Below, piece by piece: positions 48,034 to 56,365 of a DNA stretch of 64,000 bases. Below the pieces are notes generated by a model. The model was not told the DNA's origin. It saw only the letters and a list, made by a program, of their open reading frames with translations, and ran no database searches. Origin of the DNA: Methylovorus mays (GTDB lineage: Bacteria > Pseudomonadota > Gammaproteobacteria > Burkholderiales > Methylophilaceae); assembly GCF_020531915.1 (NCBI RefSeq), contig NZ_JAJAVG010000008.1, forward strand, positions 124,001 to 188,000, read 5' to 3'. A program made the translations under genes and the position numbers. The stretch's first letter is position 1. Every line of letters begins with the position of its first letter.

Positions 48034-48045
48034 GTTGATATCAAC
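48034..48045. promoter_or_regulatory. Perfect 12-base palindrome upstream of TolC gene
   Basis: GTTGATATCAAC is fully self-complementary and lies about 130 bases before the TolC start. It could be an operator for a metal-responsive regulator (inference). Confidence 0.35.
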
Positions 48046-48057
48046 ACTATTTGGGCA

Positions 48058-48103
48058 GGCGTAACCGCTCGCAGACCGTTAAATGGTTAGCAAAGGTTAC
48101 GCC
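48058..48103. repeat. Nine-base inverted repeat in efflux operon leader
   Basis: GGCGTAACC at 48058-48066 and GGTTACGCC at 48095-48103, exact complements, enclose 28 bases. No T run on either strand, so it is not an obvious terminator. It may be an RNA structure between the small acidic protein gene and the TolC gene. Confidence 0.5.
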
Positions 48104-48125
48104 AACCTTGTATGGGTTGGGAAAT

Positions 48126-48413
48126 TTAAAGCAGAGGGGGTCGGAGGAACCGGGTAATAGGAGGGGAAATGTAAAGGTTGCACAGGGCAGCGCTGATCGC
48201 CGTCACTGCCAGATAGAGGGTGAGAGGCTGCAGCGGAATCACGACAGGATCATTGAAATCCAGCTTGTCATCACTGCCGACTTGCGGAGCATCATTGAAT
48301 ACCACCGCCACATCGTCATAGTCCATTTCATAGGCGTAATCCGCCTGCTGCGAAAACAGGCTGAAACAGAGCACCAGGCTCAACAATACCAAAATGGACT
48401 TGCGTAAGGTCAT
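48126..48413 (-). CDS. Small acidic membrane protein upstream of efflux operon
   Basis: 95 aa, unrecognised. Signal-peptide-like or membrane N-terminus (MTLRKSILVLLSLVLCFSLFS), an acidic stretch with ten Asp/Glu (YEMDYDDVAVVF, GSDDKLDF), a second hydrophobic segment (LTLYLAVTAISAALCNLYI) and the tail RFLRPPLL. The layout resembles the His-rich protein at 2112-2510, which also heads a TolC-adaptor pair, so it is probably an accessory metal-binding or sensing protein. A TATAAT lies only six bases before the ATG. cysS ends 42 bases upstream on the same strand. Confidence 0.6.
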   Translation of the reverse strand: MTLRKSILVLLSLVLCFSLFSQQADYAYEMDYDDVAVVFNDAPQVGSDDKLDFNDPVVIPLQPLTLYLAVTAISAALCNLYISPPITRFLRPPLL

Positions 48414-48454
48414 GCTGCGATTATATCTCGATTTTTCCGTAAACTTGCCATGGA

Positions 48455-49825
48455 TCAGGCACGACGCCAGCTGGTGCCCTGTGGACTGTCTTCCAGCAGG
48501 ATGCCCTCATCGGCCAGTTGCTTGCGTATGCGATCCGCCTCGGCAAAGTTTTTCGATTGCCGGGCCTGCAAGCGCAATTGTATGAATTGCTCAATCTCAT
48601 CCGCAGAGCGCCCTTGTGCAGACTCGCCACCTTGCAGAAAAGTTTCAGGATCGCGTTCCAATAACCCCAATAAACCGGCAAGCGCCTTGAGCAGCGCGGC
48701 GTCGGCCAGCGACGCTGTCCGATTGACTTCACTGGCCAGCTCAAACAAGACGGCAAAGGCTTCTGAAGTATTGAAGTCATCGTCCATGGCCGCCTTGAAG
48801 CGAGCCGCCTGCGGCTGTTGCCAATCGATGGTGAAGGTCGGCAATGCCAGCCCGCGCAGGGCGGTATAAAGGCGGGTCAGGGCTTGGCGCGCATCATCCA
48901 GATGCTGGTCGGAATAGTTCAGCGGGCTACGGTATTGCGCGCGCAGGATAAAGAAACGCACAACCTCGGGGTCATACTTCTCCAGCACCTGCCGGATCGT
49001 GAAGAAATTGCCCAGTGACTTGGACATTTTTTCATCATCCACCCGGATGAAGCCGTTATGCATCCAGTAATTGACAAAGGTGCAGCCATTGGCCGCTTCT
49101 GACTGGGCGATTTCGTTTTCATGATGGGGAAACTGCAGATCCTGCCCACCGCCGTGAATGTCAAAATGCGGGCCCAGATGGCAAGCGCCCATGGCAGAGC
49201 ACTCGATATGCCAGCCTGGACGCCCCTTGCCCCAGGGCGAATCCCAGCTGGGCTCGCCAGGCTTGGCCGCTTTCCACAGCACAAAGTCCATGGGGTCACG
49301 TTTGTATTGGTCAATCTCAACGCGCTCGCCCGCACGCAGGTCTTCGAGCGACTTTCCCGAGAGCTTGCCGTAACCGGCAAAGCTGGAGACGGAGTAAAAC
49401 ACATCGCCATTGTCCGCCGGATAGGCAAAGCCCTTGTCAATCAGGGCAGCAATCATATCCAGCATGCCGGTAATATGTTCTGTCGCCTTGGGCTCCATAT
49501 CCGGGCGCATCACGCCCAGCCGTGCAGCATCCTCATCCATTGCGGTAATAAAGCGGGCGGTGAGTGCCTGTATGGACTCGCCATTTTCCTGGGCACGTTT
49601 GATGATCTTGTCATCAATATCCGTAATATTGCGCACATAGGTAACGTCATACCCCGAGGTGCGCAGCCAGCGGTTCACCATATCAAACACCACCATCACG
49701 CGGGCATGGCCCAGATGGCAATAGTCGTATACCGTCATGCCACAGACATACATGCTCACCTTGCCAGCCACAATAGGCACAAACATCTGTTTTTCACGAG
49801 CCAGGGAATTGTAGATTTTTAACAT
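48455..49825 (-). CDS. cysS: Cysteinyl-tRNA synthetase
   Basis: 456 aa from the ATG at 49825 ([17 protein letters not shown]), the family start; a longer frame upstream is not supported. Class I synthetase: zinc Cys and HIGH-type motif in [40 protein letters not shown] motif in [14 protein letters not shown]-terminal anticodon-binding helices present. Ends 42 bases before the small acidic protein gene. Confidence 0.97.
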   Translation of the reverse strand: MLKIYNSLAREKQMFVPIVAGKVSMYVCGMTVYDYCHLGHARVMVVFDMVNRWLRTSGYDVTYVRNITDIDDKIIKRAQENGESIQALTARFITAMDEDAARLGVMRPDMEPKATEHITGMLDMIAALIDKGFAYPADNGDVFYSVSSFAGYGKLSGKSLEDLRAGERVEIDQYKRDPMDFVLWKAAKPGEPSWDSPWGKGRPGWHIECSAMGACHLGPHFDIHGGGQDLQFPHHENEIAQSEAANGCTFVNYWMHNGFIRVDDEKMSKSLGNFFTIRQVLEKYDPEVVRFFILRAQYRSPLNYSDQHLDDARQALTRLYTALRGLALPTFTIDWQQPQAARFKAAMDDDFNTSEAFAVLFELASEVNRTASLADAALLKALAGLLGLLERDPETFLQGGESAQGRSADEIEQFIQLRLQARQSKNFAEADRIRKQLADEGILLEDSPQGTSWRRA

Positions 49826-49967
49826 GGTATGATGGCGCTCGAATCCAAGGTCATCATCAGGCAGCATACTGAGGTAAATCAATGGTCTGCATGGCGAGCT
49901 ATTGGAGGTTGAACCTGCTGTTGATAGAATTGTTGCACTGAAAAGAAATCGCGAAAAGTATAACACA

Positions 49968-51155
49968 ATGCCTGCCCTGCGCACTTTACCCCCCCTGTTT
50001 GTTGTACTGGCATTGATCCTCCCTGTCGCCGCTCAGGCCGACGAACTCAAAGATATCAGCCAGCTGGCACAGCAAGGCCAGGCCCCTCAGGCCTTGACCA
50101 AGCTCAATGCCTACATCGCCAAGAATCCCAAGAGTGTGGACGCGCTCTTTTTACGGGGCGTCATCCTCACCGATACCGGAAAACGCGACGAGGCCATGAA
50201 GGCCTTTACCGAGATGACGGAAAAATATCCCGCATTGCCAGAGCCTTATAACAACCTGGCAGTGCTGTACGCCGAGCGCGGAGAATATGACAAGGCGCGC
50301 CACGCCCTTGAAAGCGCGATCAAAACGCATCCCAGCTATGCCACCGCCCATGAAAATCTGGGTGACATCTACGCGCGCATGGCCTCACAGGCATATGACA
50401 AGGCACTTCAGCTGGATAATGGCAATACCCGCCCACAGAGCAAACTGGCCCTGATCAAGTCACTGACCACATCTGCGCCGCCCACCCAGTTGGCAAGTCA
50501 ATCCAGCTCGGCCACCAGCGTTGCATTAGCACCAGCGCCATTGGTCAATCTGGGCAACGGTCAAGTGCGGGCGCTGGAACAGACCAAGCCAGTGGTGAAA
50601 TACGAAACACCGGCAAAATCGGACAACACCTCCAGACCTGCCTCCGTGGTGACAGAGATCAAGACGCCCGATGCCAAACCAGCAGCTCCCAAGTCTGAGA
50701 TGCCGGTCGAGACTCCACCTCAACCAACGCCGGTGCCGCCCAAGACTGCAGAAATCAGCAAGCCAGCTGCTGAACCAGCCAAGCTTCAGGATCAAGCTAA
50801 ATCCGGTAGCAATCTGGATGAGCAGGCCATAGAGCAAGCCGTGCGGCAGTGGGCAAAAGCCTGGTCAGATAAAAATGTGGCTGGGTATCTGGCGAGCTAC
50901 GGGGCTGGTTTCAAAACCCCGGATGGACAATCCCGCCAGGATTGGGAAAAAACCCGCAGGCAACGCATCAGCGCACCGGCCAGTATTTCAGTGGAAGTCA
51001 GCAACCTGCGACTCAAGCAGGATGGCGATCTGGTACGCGCCAGCTTCAAGCAAAGTTACCGTGCAGGCGGCACGGCCATGCGTACCAGCAAAACACTGGT
51101 ACTGAAAAAAGGCGGCAACCGCTGGTTGATTGAACAGGAGCTGACCGAGCGTTAA
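49968..51155 (+). CDS. TPR protein with C-terminal Cds6/NTF2-like domain
   Basis: 395 aa from the ATG at 49968. Signal peptide ([24 protein letters not shown]), three or four TPR-like repeats (about 30-155; [21 protein letters not shown]), a Pro/Lys/Ala-rich linker (about 170-280), and a C-terminal NTF2-like domain (about 285-395; [20 protein letters not shown]). The same C-terminal domain ends the neighbouring L,D-transpeptidase. Probably periplasmic and envelope-related. First gene of a five-gene operon. Confidence 0.8.
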   Translation: MPALRTLPPLFVVLALILPVAAQADELKDISQLAQQGQAPQALTKLNAYIAKNPKSVDALFLRGVILTDTGKRDEAMKAFTEMTEKYPALPEPYNNLAVLYAERGEYDKARHALESAIKTHPSYATAHENLGDIYARMASQAYDKALQLDNGNTRPQSKLALIKSLTTSAPPTQLASQSSSATSVALAPAPLVNLGNGQVRALEQTKPVVKYETPAKSDNTSRPASVVTEIKTPDAKPAAPKSEMPVETPPQPTPVPPKTAEISKPAAEPAKLQDQAKSGSNLDEQAIEQAVRQWAKAWSDKNVAGYLASYGAGFKTPDGQSRQDWEKTRRQRISAPASISVEVSNLRLKQDGDLVRASFKQSYRAGGTAMRTSKTLVLKKGGNRWLIEQELTER

Positions 51156-51177
51156 GCGCCGGTGGGTGAATAAGCGC

Positions 51178-52392
51178 ATGAAGATGATCAAACTTTTCTT
51201 ACAGATACTGCTCATGGCATCTGCACTAGTGCCATGGAATGTGCCTGCGCTGGATCGCCTGGATTACACCGGCACACTCAGCAATAGCAGCTTCAGCCCA
51301 AACTATCCCGAAAGTCTGGTAGTCAAGGGCCTGCTGCAAATCACGCGCGGCCAATTACAACAGGCACTAAATACCGTAGACGAGCTCATCTCCATCGCCC
51401 CCAACTTCAAGCTGGCCTACCTGATACGCGGCGATCTGCTGATGGCGAAATCACAGCAACTGGAAGGCTTTGGCAATACACCGCAGAACAATCCAAGCTC
51501 TGTTGAGGATTTCAAAGCCGAAGCCCGCATGCGTATTGAACGCTACCTGGAAAGCCATGCCCCCCAAGGCATTCCCGAACCTTTGTGGCAAATCGACCCC
51601 AGCCAGAAATACGTCATCGTGGTGGATGCTGATAAATCACGGCTTTATCTCTATCAGAATACTGGCGGCAAACCCACATATGTCGCGGACTATTACGTGA
51701 CTATCGGCAGGAATGGCAGCGAGAAATCCAGCGAGGGTGACAAACGTACCCCGCTCGGCGTTTACACGGCCAGCAGCAAATTAAGCAGCAAGCTGCCTGA
51801 TTTTTACGGCAGCGCAGCCTACCCGCTCAGTTATCCGAACGAGTGGGACAAACAGCAAGGCAAGAAGGGACATGGCATCTGGCTGCATGGCACACCAAGC
51901 AATACCTATAGCCGCCCTCCGCGAGCCAGCGATGGCTGTGTCGTGATCTCCAACCCCGACCTGGAAACCTTGGCGCCTATCCTGCAGCAAGGGGGGACAC
52001 CATTCATTATTGTCTCCCAGCTGAAATGGGTAACTCAGCCCGCCCCGGAGCAATCGCAGCTACAGAAAGCAGTAGATCAATGGCGTCAGGATTGGCAATC
52101 GCAGGATACCGACCGTTATCTCAGCCATTACTCCTCCCGCTTTTTTACTCAGTCGATGGATATTCAGGGATGGTCACGGGAAAAGCGGCGCATACAGCTC
52201 GACAAAAAGCCAGTCAGCATTGCGCTATCCAATATCAGCATGATCCGCTATCCTAATAGCCAATTTCCGATGGCGGTTGTCAGTTTTGATCAGGAATTCA
52301 AAAGTGAATTCCTGGATAGTCGCATGCGGAAACGCCAGTACTGGATTTACGAAGATCAGCGCTGGAAAATATTATACGAAGGGGCAGCTTGA
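51178..52392 (+). CDS. L,D-transpeptidase family protein with Cds6-like domain
   Basis: 404 aa from the ATG at 51178; a GTG four codons earlier is also possible. Signal peptide/anchor (MKMIKLFLQILLMASALVPW), an N-terminal helical region with TPR-like repeat, a YkuD catalytic domain (about 140-280) with His in IWLHGTPSN and nucleophile Cys in RASDGCVVISNPDL, and an NTF2-like C-terminal domain (about 290-404; AVDQWRQDWQSQDTDRYL). It would link or anchor peptidoglycan peptides, or attach proteins to them. Gap of 22 bases from the TPR gene. Confidence 0.88.
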   Translation: MKMIKLFLQILLMASALVPWNVPALDRLDYTGTLSNSSFSPNYPESLVVKGLLQITRGQLQQALNTVDELISIAPNFKLAYLIRGDLLMAKSQQLEGFGNTPQNNPSSVEDFKAEARMRIERYLESHAPQGIPEPLWQIDPSQKYVIVVDADKSRLYLYQNTGGKPTYVADYYVTIGRNGSEKSSEGDKRTPLGVYTASSKLSSKLPDFYGSAAYPLSYPNEWDKQQGKKGHGIWLHGTPSNTYSRPPRASDGCVVISNPDLETLAPILQQGGTPFIIVSQLKWVTQPAPEQSQLQKAVDQWRQDWQSQDTDRYLSHYSSRFFTQSMDIQGWSREKRRIQLDKKPVSIALSNISMIRYPNSQFPMAVVSFDQEFKSEFLDSRMRKRQYWIYEDQRWKILYEGAA

Positions 52393-52414
52393 CCCTTTCA
52401 GAGGAGCCTGAACA

Positions 52415-53083
52415 ATGCAGACACGATGGGAAGCGTGGTTATTTCTTATTCTTTTGATGTGCACGCCTGTCGCCATGGCCGATGGCGTTCATACCCAAAA
52501 ACCGCAACTGGAGTTTCAAACCAACCTCGGCAGTTTTATTGTCGAACTGTACCCTGACCGCGCACCGAAGACCGTCGCCAACTTCATGCAGTACGTGCAA
52601 AGCGGCTTTTACACGGGCACCATGTTCCACCGCATCATTGATCGCTTTATGGTGCAAGGTGGCGGTTTTGCCGTGGATTTCCAGGAAAAAAGCACTTACA
52701 ACCCGATTGAGAACGAAGCCAACAACGGATTGAAGAACGAGCCCGGCACCCTGGCCATGGCCCGTGCCTTTGACCCCAACTCGGCCCGCTCCCAGTTTTT
52801 CATCAATCTTTCGGACAATAAATTCCTTAACTTCTACAAACCTGATCCTGCTTATTTTGGTTACTGCGTGTTTGGCAAAGTCATCCGCGGCATGTCCATC
52901 GTAGAAAAGATGGCCAAAATCCCGACCAAAAATGTAGGCAAATTTGAGAATGTACCGGTTGAAAATGTGGTGATTGAAAAAGTCACCACCCTGGATATAC
53001 CTGTGGAGCCAGAACAGCCAGTGCGCGCTGTGCCCACCCCCCCCTCTTCAAAACCTGCTCTTAAAGGAAAAAAACGTGGTTAA
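52415..53083 (+). CDS. Periplasmic peptidyl-prolyl cis-trans isomerase (cyclophilin)
   Basis: 222 aa. Signal peptide ([22 protein letters not shown]) then a bacterial-type cyclophilin (about 28-195; [46 protein letters not shown]) and a basic tail (ALKGKKRG). The active-site Arg region [14 protein letters not shown] is intact. Helps fold periplasmic proteins. The last eight bases overlap the start of the next cyclophilin gene. Confidence 0.93.
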   Translation: MQTRWEAWLFLILLMCTPVAMADGVHTQKPQLEFQTNLGSFIVELYPDRAPKTVANFMQYVQSGFYTGTMFHRIIDRFMVQGGGFAVDFQEKSTYNPIENEANNGLKNEPGTLAMARAFDPNSARSQFFINLSDNKFLNFYKPDPAYFGYCVFGKVIRGMSIVEKMAKIPTKNVGKFENVPVENVVIEKVTTLDIPVEPEQPVRAVPTPPSSKPALKGKKRG

Positions 53084-53567
53084 ACTTCATACCAACTTTG
53101 GTGAAATCACCCTGGAACTGGATGCGGAAAAAGCACCAGCAACCGTTGCCAACTTTCTGGCCTATGTTGAAAGCGGCTTTTACAACAACACCATTTTTCA
53201 TCGCGTGATTGATGGCTTCATGATTCAAGGCGGCGGCTTTGAGCCCAGCATGAGCCAGAAGCCAACCAATGCCCCGATCAAGAATGAAGCCAATAACGGC
53301 CTGGTCAACAAGGCCTACACCATTGCCATGGCCCGTACCCCGAATCCGGATTCGGCAAGCAGCCAGTTCTTCATCAATGTGGCAGACAATGACTTCCTCA
53401 ACTTCACCTCCCCAACCGCCCAAGGCTGGGGTTACTGTGTATTTGGCAAGGTAACGGCCGGTACTGAAGTGATCGACAAGATCAAAAAGGTAAAGACTGG
53501 CAGCCGCAACGGCCATCAGGATGTGCCTGTGGAGAGCGTCGTTATCGAGCGTGCCGAAGTCGTTTAA
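53076..53567 (+). CDS. ppiB: Cytoplasmic peptidyl-prolyl isomerase B
   Basis: 163 aa from a GTG at 53076, chosen for the AAAGGA site and the length ([20 protein letters not shown]). No signal peptide. Active-site [45 protein letters not shown]. Close paralogue of the preceding periplasmic enzyme, with the GTG lying inside its last codons. Next gene lpxH is 41 bases away. Confidence 0.95.
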   Translation: MVKLHTNFGEITLELDAEKAPATVANFLAYVESGFYNNTIFHRVIDGFMIQGGGFEPSMSQKPTNAPIKNEANNGLVNKAYTIAMARTPNPDSASSQFFINVADNDFLNFTSPTAQGWGYCVFGKVTAGTEVIDKIKKVKTGSRNGHQDVPVESVVIERAEVV

Positions 53568-53608
53568 TTCAAGCGACTCACCCCACACCAATCACAGATG
53601 GAAATGCA

Positions 53609-54346
53609 TTGAGCGCTACCTTGCCGTATAGCCTGTTCATTTCCGATCTGCATCTATGCGATGCCCGGCCGGAAATCAGCCGGGCATTTCTCCATCTGCT
53701 ACAAGGCCAGGCCCGCGAGGCCGAGCGGCTTTATATTCTGGGTGATCTGTTTGAATACTGGGCAGGCGATGATGAGGTCAACGACCCGCATCACCAGACC
53801 ATCATCCACGGGCTGCGCGCACTCACGCAATCCGGCACCGCATGCTACTTCATGCATGGCAATCGCGACTTTCTGATCGGCGAGCATTTTGCCGAAGCGT
53901 CTGGCGTGACGCTACTGGCCGACCCCGTGTTGCATGAGCTCTACGGCAAGCGCGTCTTGCTGAGCCATGGCGATCTGCTGTGTACCGATGATGTGGCCTA
54001 CCAGCAATTCCGCCAGCAAGTGCGGCAAGCTGAGTGGCAGCAAAGCTTTCTGCAACAGCCCCTGGCCACGCGCAAAATGCAGATTGAAGCTATCCGCATG
54101 CGTAGCGAATCCGAGAAATCCATCAAGCAGGCCGAGATCATGGATGTCAACGACGAGGCTGTCGCCAGTTTATTCTCAACCTGGGAATACCCCGAACTCT
54201 TGATACACGGTCATACCCACCGCCCCGCTTGCCATCAGCTCACGCTACATGGACACAGTTGTCAGCGCTGGGTATTGGGCGACTGGTACGAACAGGGCAG
54301 TTATCTCCGCCTGGACGCCACGGGCTGCACCAGCAGCCTGCTCTAA
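53609..54346 (+). CDS. lpxH: UDP-2,3-diacylglucosamine diphosphatase
   Basis: Lipid A pathway: cleaves UDP-diacylglucosamine to lipid X and UMP; peripheral inner membrane. 245 aa from a TTG at 53609, as no ATG is in frame nearby. Calcineurin-type metal site: SLFISDLHLCDA, ILGDLFEYWAGDDE, MHGNRDFLIG, LLSHGDLLCTDD, LLIHGHTHRPA. Order ppiB-lpxH is conserved in betaproteobacteria. Confidence 0.95.
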   Translation: MSATLPYSLFISDLHLCDARPEISRAFLHLLQGQAREAERLYILGDLFEYWAGDDEVNDPHHQTIIHGLRALTQSGTACYFMHGNRDFLIGEHFAEASGVTLLADPVLHELYGKRVLLSHGDLLCTDDVAYQQFRQQVRQAEWQQSFLQQPLATRKMQIEAIRMRSESEKSIKQAEIMDVNDEAVASLFSTWEYPELLIHGHTHRPACHQLTLHGHSCQRWVLGDWYEQGSYLRLDATGCTSSLL

Positions 54347-54370
54347 CAAGCAAGCGGCAGCCCCTCGGGC

Positions 54371-55069
54371 TTAGAAGTCGGCTTCGCCAGCAGCCAGATA
54401 AAACTCCATTTTTACGCCATCATAGGCGATAAGGTCGTGATCCTGCAGCGGCTGGCTGAGCTCGCCCGCAATACTGGTCGCAATTGGGCGACCATTCACC
54501 GTGAGCGGTTCACCACCGCCTTCCACCGGCAGAATCCGGTAATCATGCCCATCCTGCAAGATCATCGCCACAGGCACATCTGAGCTACCTAAGTGGGTGG
54601 TCTGGCTCAATAAAATATCCTTGCCGAAATCGGGTCCACTAATGACATAGAGTCGACCGGAGCAGGTGCCAGGCGAGGCTGCGTTATCCCCGGACGGCCA
54701 TACACGTGAAAATCGACGTGATTCATCTATCTGAGGCGCCACCAATGTGGCATCGACGGGAGCAGGATTATCGGAGCTGGTGGCCTCGTCCCAATAGCGC
54801 AATTGGTAATGGCCTAGCATGATGATGTCGCCATGCTGCAAGACGTGCTGCTTTACACGCACCCCATTAATCATGGTGCCGTTTGTACTATCGAGATCTT
54901 GCAACATGGCATTCCGGCCAATCGACATGACTTGCGCATGCTCAGCACTGATCATGAGGTTATCGATGGCGATGTCGTTATCGCGACGACGGCCGATGCG
55001 CAGTAGCGGTTTGTCGAGGGAGTACTCCCCCAGCAGATTGCCATCCAGAGAGAAAAGCAGCTTTGCCAT
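54371..55069 (-). CDS. Protein with two FHA-like domains
   Basis: 232 aa from the ATG at 55069; an earlier ATG at 55123 has no site. First FHA domain (about 1-95) has GRRRDNDIAIDN, the Ser/His and Asn motifs SAEHAQV and DSTNGTMING. A second, degenerate FHA-like half (about 137-230) has GRLYVISGPDFG, LTVNGRP and LQDHDLIAYDGVKMEFYL, lacking the clear Arg and Ser of a phosphothreonine site. Likely a phosphothreonine reader in signalling or secretion control; no kinase is nearby. Convergent with lpxH. Confidence 0.8.
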   Translation of the reverse strand: MAKLLFSLDGNLLGEYSLDKPLLRIGRRRDNDIAIDNLMISAEHAQVMSIGRNAMLQDLDSTNGTMINGVRVKQHVLQHGDIIMLGHYQLRYWDEATSSDNPAPVDATLVAPQIDESRRFSRVWPSGDNAASPGTCSGRLYVISGPDFGKDILLSQTTHLGSSDVPVAMILQDGHDYRILPVEGGGEPLTVNGRPIATSIAGELSQPLQDHDLIAYDGVKMEFYLAAGEADF

Positions 55070-55230
55070 GAGAATTCTTTCCAAACCTGCTGGCCATGAA
55101 ATTAAGGGCAATATAGCACCCACTTGCTGGTCAGCAGTGGTCCGACCAGGCGATTGATCTTACATGGGGCACGCGGGAAATTGAAGATGGGCAGGACGAG
55201 ATGTGGCACGTCCTGCCCTCAGGATGACGA

Positions 55231-55707
55231 CTAGCGGGTATGACGGCTTACTTCGCCCGGGCGGGCTTCGGCAGCAAGCTTGTCAAGCACGCCATTAACG
55301 TATTTATGACCATCGGTGCCACCATAAATCTTGGCAAGCTCGACGCCTTCATTGATCGCCACACGATACGGAATACTCAGGTCGAAAATCAGCTCATACG
55401 CGGACAGGCAAAGAATGCCGTGCTCGATCGGGCTGAGCTCGTTCATGGGTCTATCCACAAACACCGCAATCCGGCGATCCAGCTCTTCGCGTTCCGCGAG
55501 CACGCCGTCCAACAATGTGCGCAGGTATTCCTGATCCGCCTTGTCAAACTCCGGCTCGTCCGCCAGCTCGCGCAGGATGGCCCGAAAATCGGCCTGATTC
55601 ATCAGGTTGCGATAAATGCCTTTCAGGGCCAGCTCGCGCGACTTGCGACGATTTCTCGAGGCTTTTACCGGCTTGGCTTCCCCAGGCTTTTGATCGGTGT
55701 CGCTCAT
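55231..55707 (-). CDS. nusB: Transcription antitermination factor NusB
   Basis: 158 aa, all helical. Markers [75 protein letters not shown]. Binds boxA RNA with NusE for rRNA antitermination. ATG overlaps the ribH stop (ATGA). Confidence 0.96.
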   Translation of the reverse strand: MSDTDQKPGEAKPVKASRNRRKSRELALKGIYRNLMNQADFRAILRELADEPEFDKADQEYLRTLLDGVLAEREELDRRIAVFVDRPMNELSPIEHGILCLSAYELIFDLSIPYRVAINEGVELAKIYGGTDGHKYVNGVLDKLAAEARPGEVSRHTR

Positions 55708-56153
55708 AAGGCCTTCAACAGGTTAACCATCTCGATTGCAACCGCTGCAGCTTCAGCACCCTTAACGGCGACACGCTCTAGCGCCTGCTCGTCATTCTCG
55801 GTAGTGAGGATGGCGTTGGCGACAGGAACGCCAGTATTCAGCTGAACCTCGGAAATACCGCGCGCAGATTCATTTGAAACCACTTCAAAATGATAGGTCT
55901 CGCCACGAATAATCGCACCCAAGGCGATCAGGGCATCGTATTTCTGGCTATCTGCCATATGGTGCAGTACCAATGGGGTTTCCAGCGCGCCTGGCACGGT
56001 TGCCAGGGTAATGGCATCTTCCGCCACGCCACGCTTCAGCAGCTCGGCCTTGCAGGCTGCGAGCAGGCCCTGACCCACATCGCTGTTAAAGCGAGACAGG
56101 ACAATGCCGATTTGCAAACCGGAACCGTTTAAATCAATTGCGAGTTCTCTCAC
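55704..56153 (-). CDS. ribH: 6,7-dimethyl-8-ribityllumazine synthase
   Basis: Penultimate step of riboflavin synthesis. 149 aa from a GTG at 56153 (GGAG five bases upstream), family-typical length; a longer frame starting at 56255 is not supported. Motifs [52 protein letters not shown] (catalytic His), [19 protein letters not shown]. Overlaps nusB by four bases. Confidence 0.95.
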   Translation of the reverse strand: MRELAIDLNGSGLQIGIVLSRFNSDVGQGLLAACKAELLKRGVAEDAITLATVPGALETPLVLHHMADSQKYDALIALGAIIRGETYHFEVVSNESARGISEVQLNTGVPVANAILTTENDEQALERVAVKGAEAAAVAIEMVNLLKAL

Positions 56154-56312
56154 ATTTACTCCACATACTTTAAATTTACAAAGGCCAGGGCCAAGAATTA
56201 CGTGATGTCCAATGCTGGATGACGCCATGCCATTGCACTTTAAAGACAAGCACATGCGTCAAACGGGAAAATTCAGGCTGAATTATAGCCTAGCCGCATA
56301 CGCTTGGGAAAC

Positions 56313-56340
56313 GGCAGTCCGGGCATATCCCCGGACTGCC
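56313..56340 (-). terminator. Hairpin after OFA transporter gene
   Basis: GGCAGTCCGGG-(6-base loop)-CCCGGACTGCC, eleven perfect pairs, 26 bases after the transporter stop on the minus strand. Followed by GTTTCCC, so a weak T run. Probable terminator. Confidence 0.65.
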
Positions 56341-56365
56341 ATCAGCGTGATTTGAAAAGCATGAC

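Noticed and set aside
48420-48425. TATAAT six bases before the small acidic protein start, suggesting a leaderless mRNA
   Set aside because: No matching -35 at the right distance, and cysS ends 42 bases upstream on the same strand, so read-through is as likely. Kept only as a remark.
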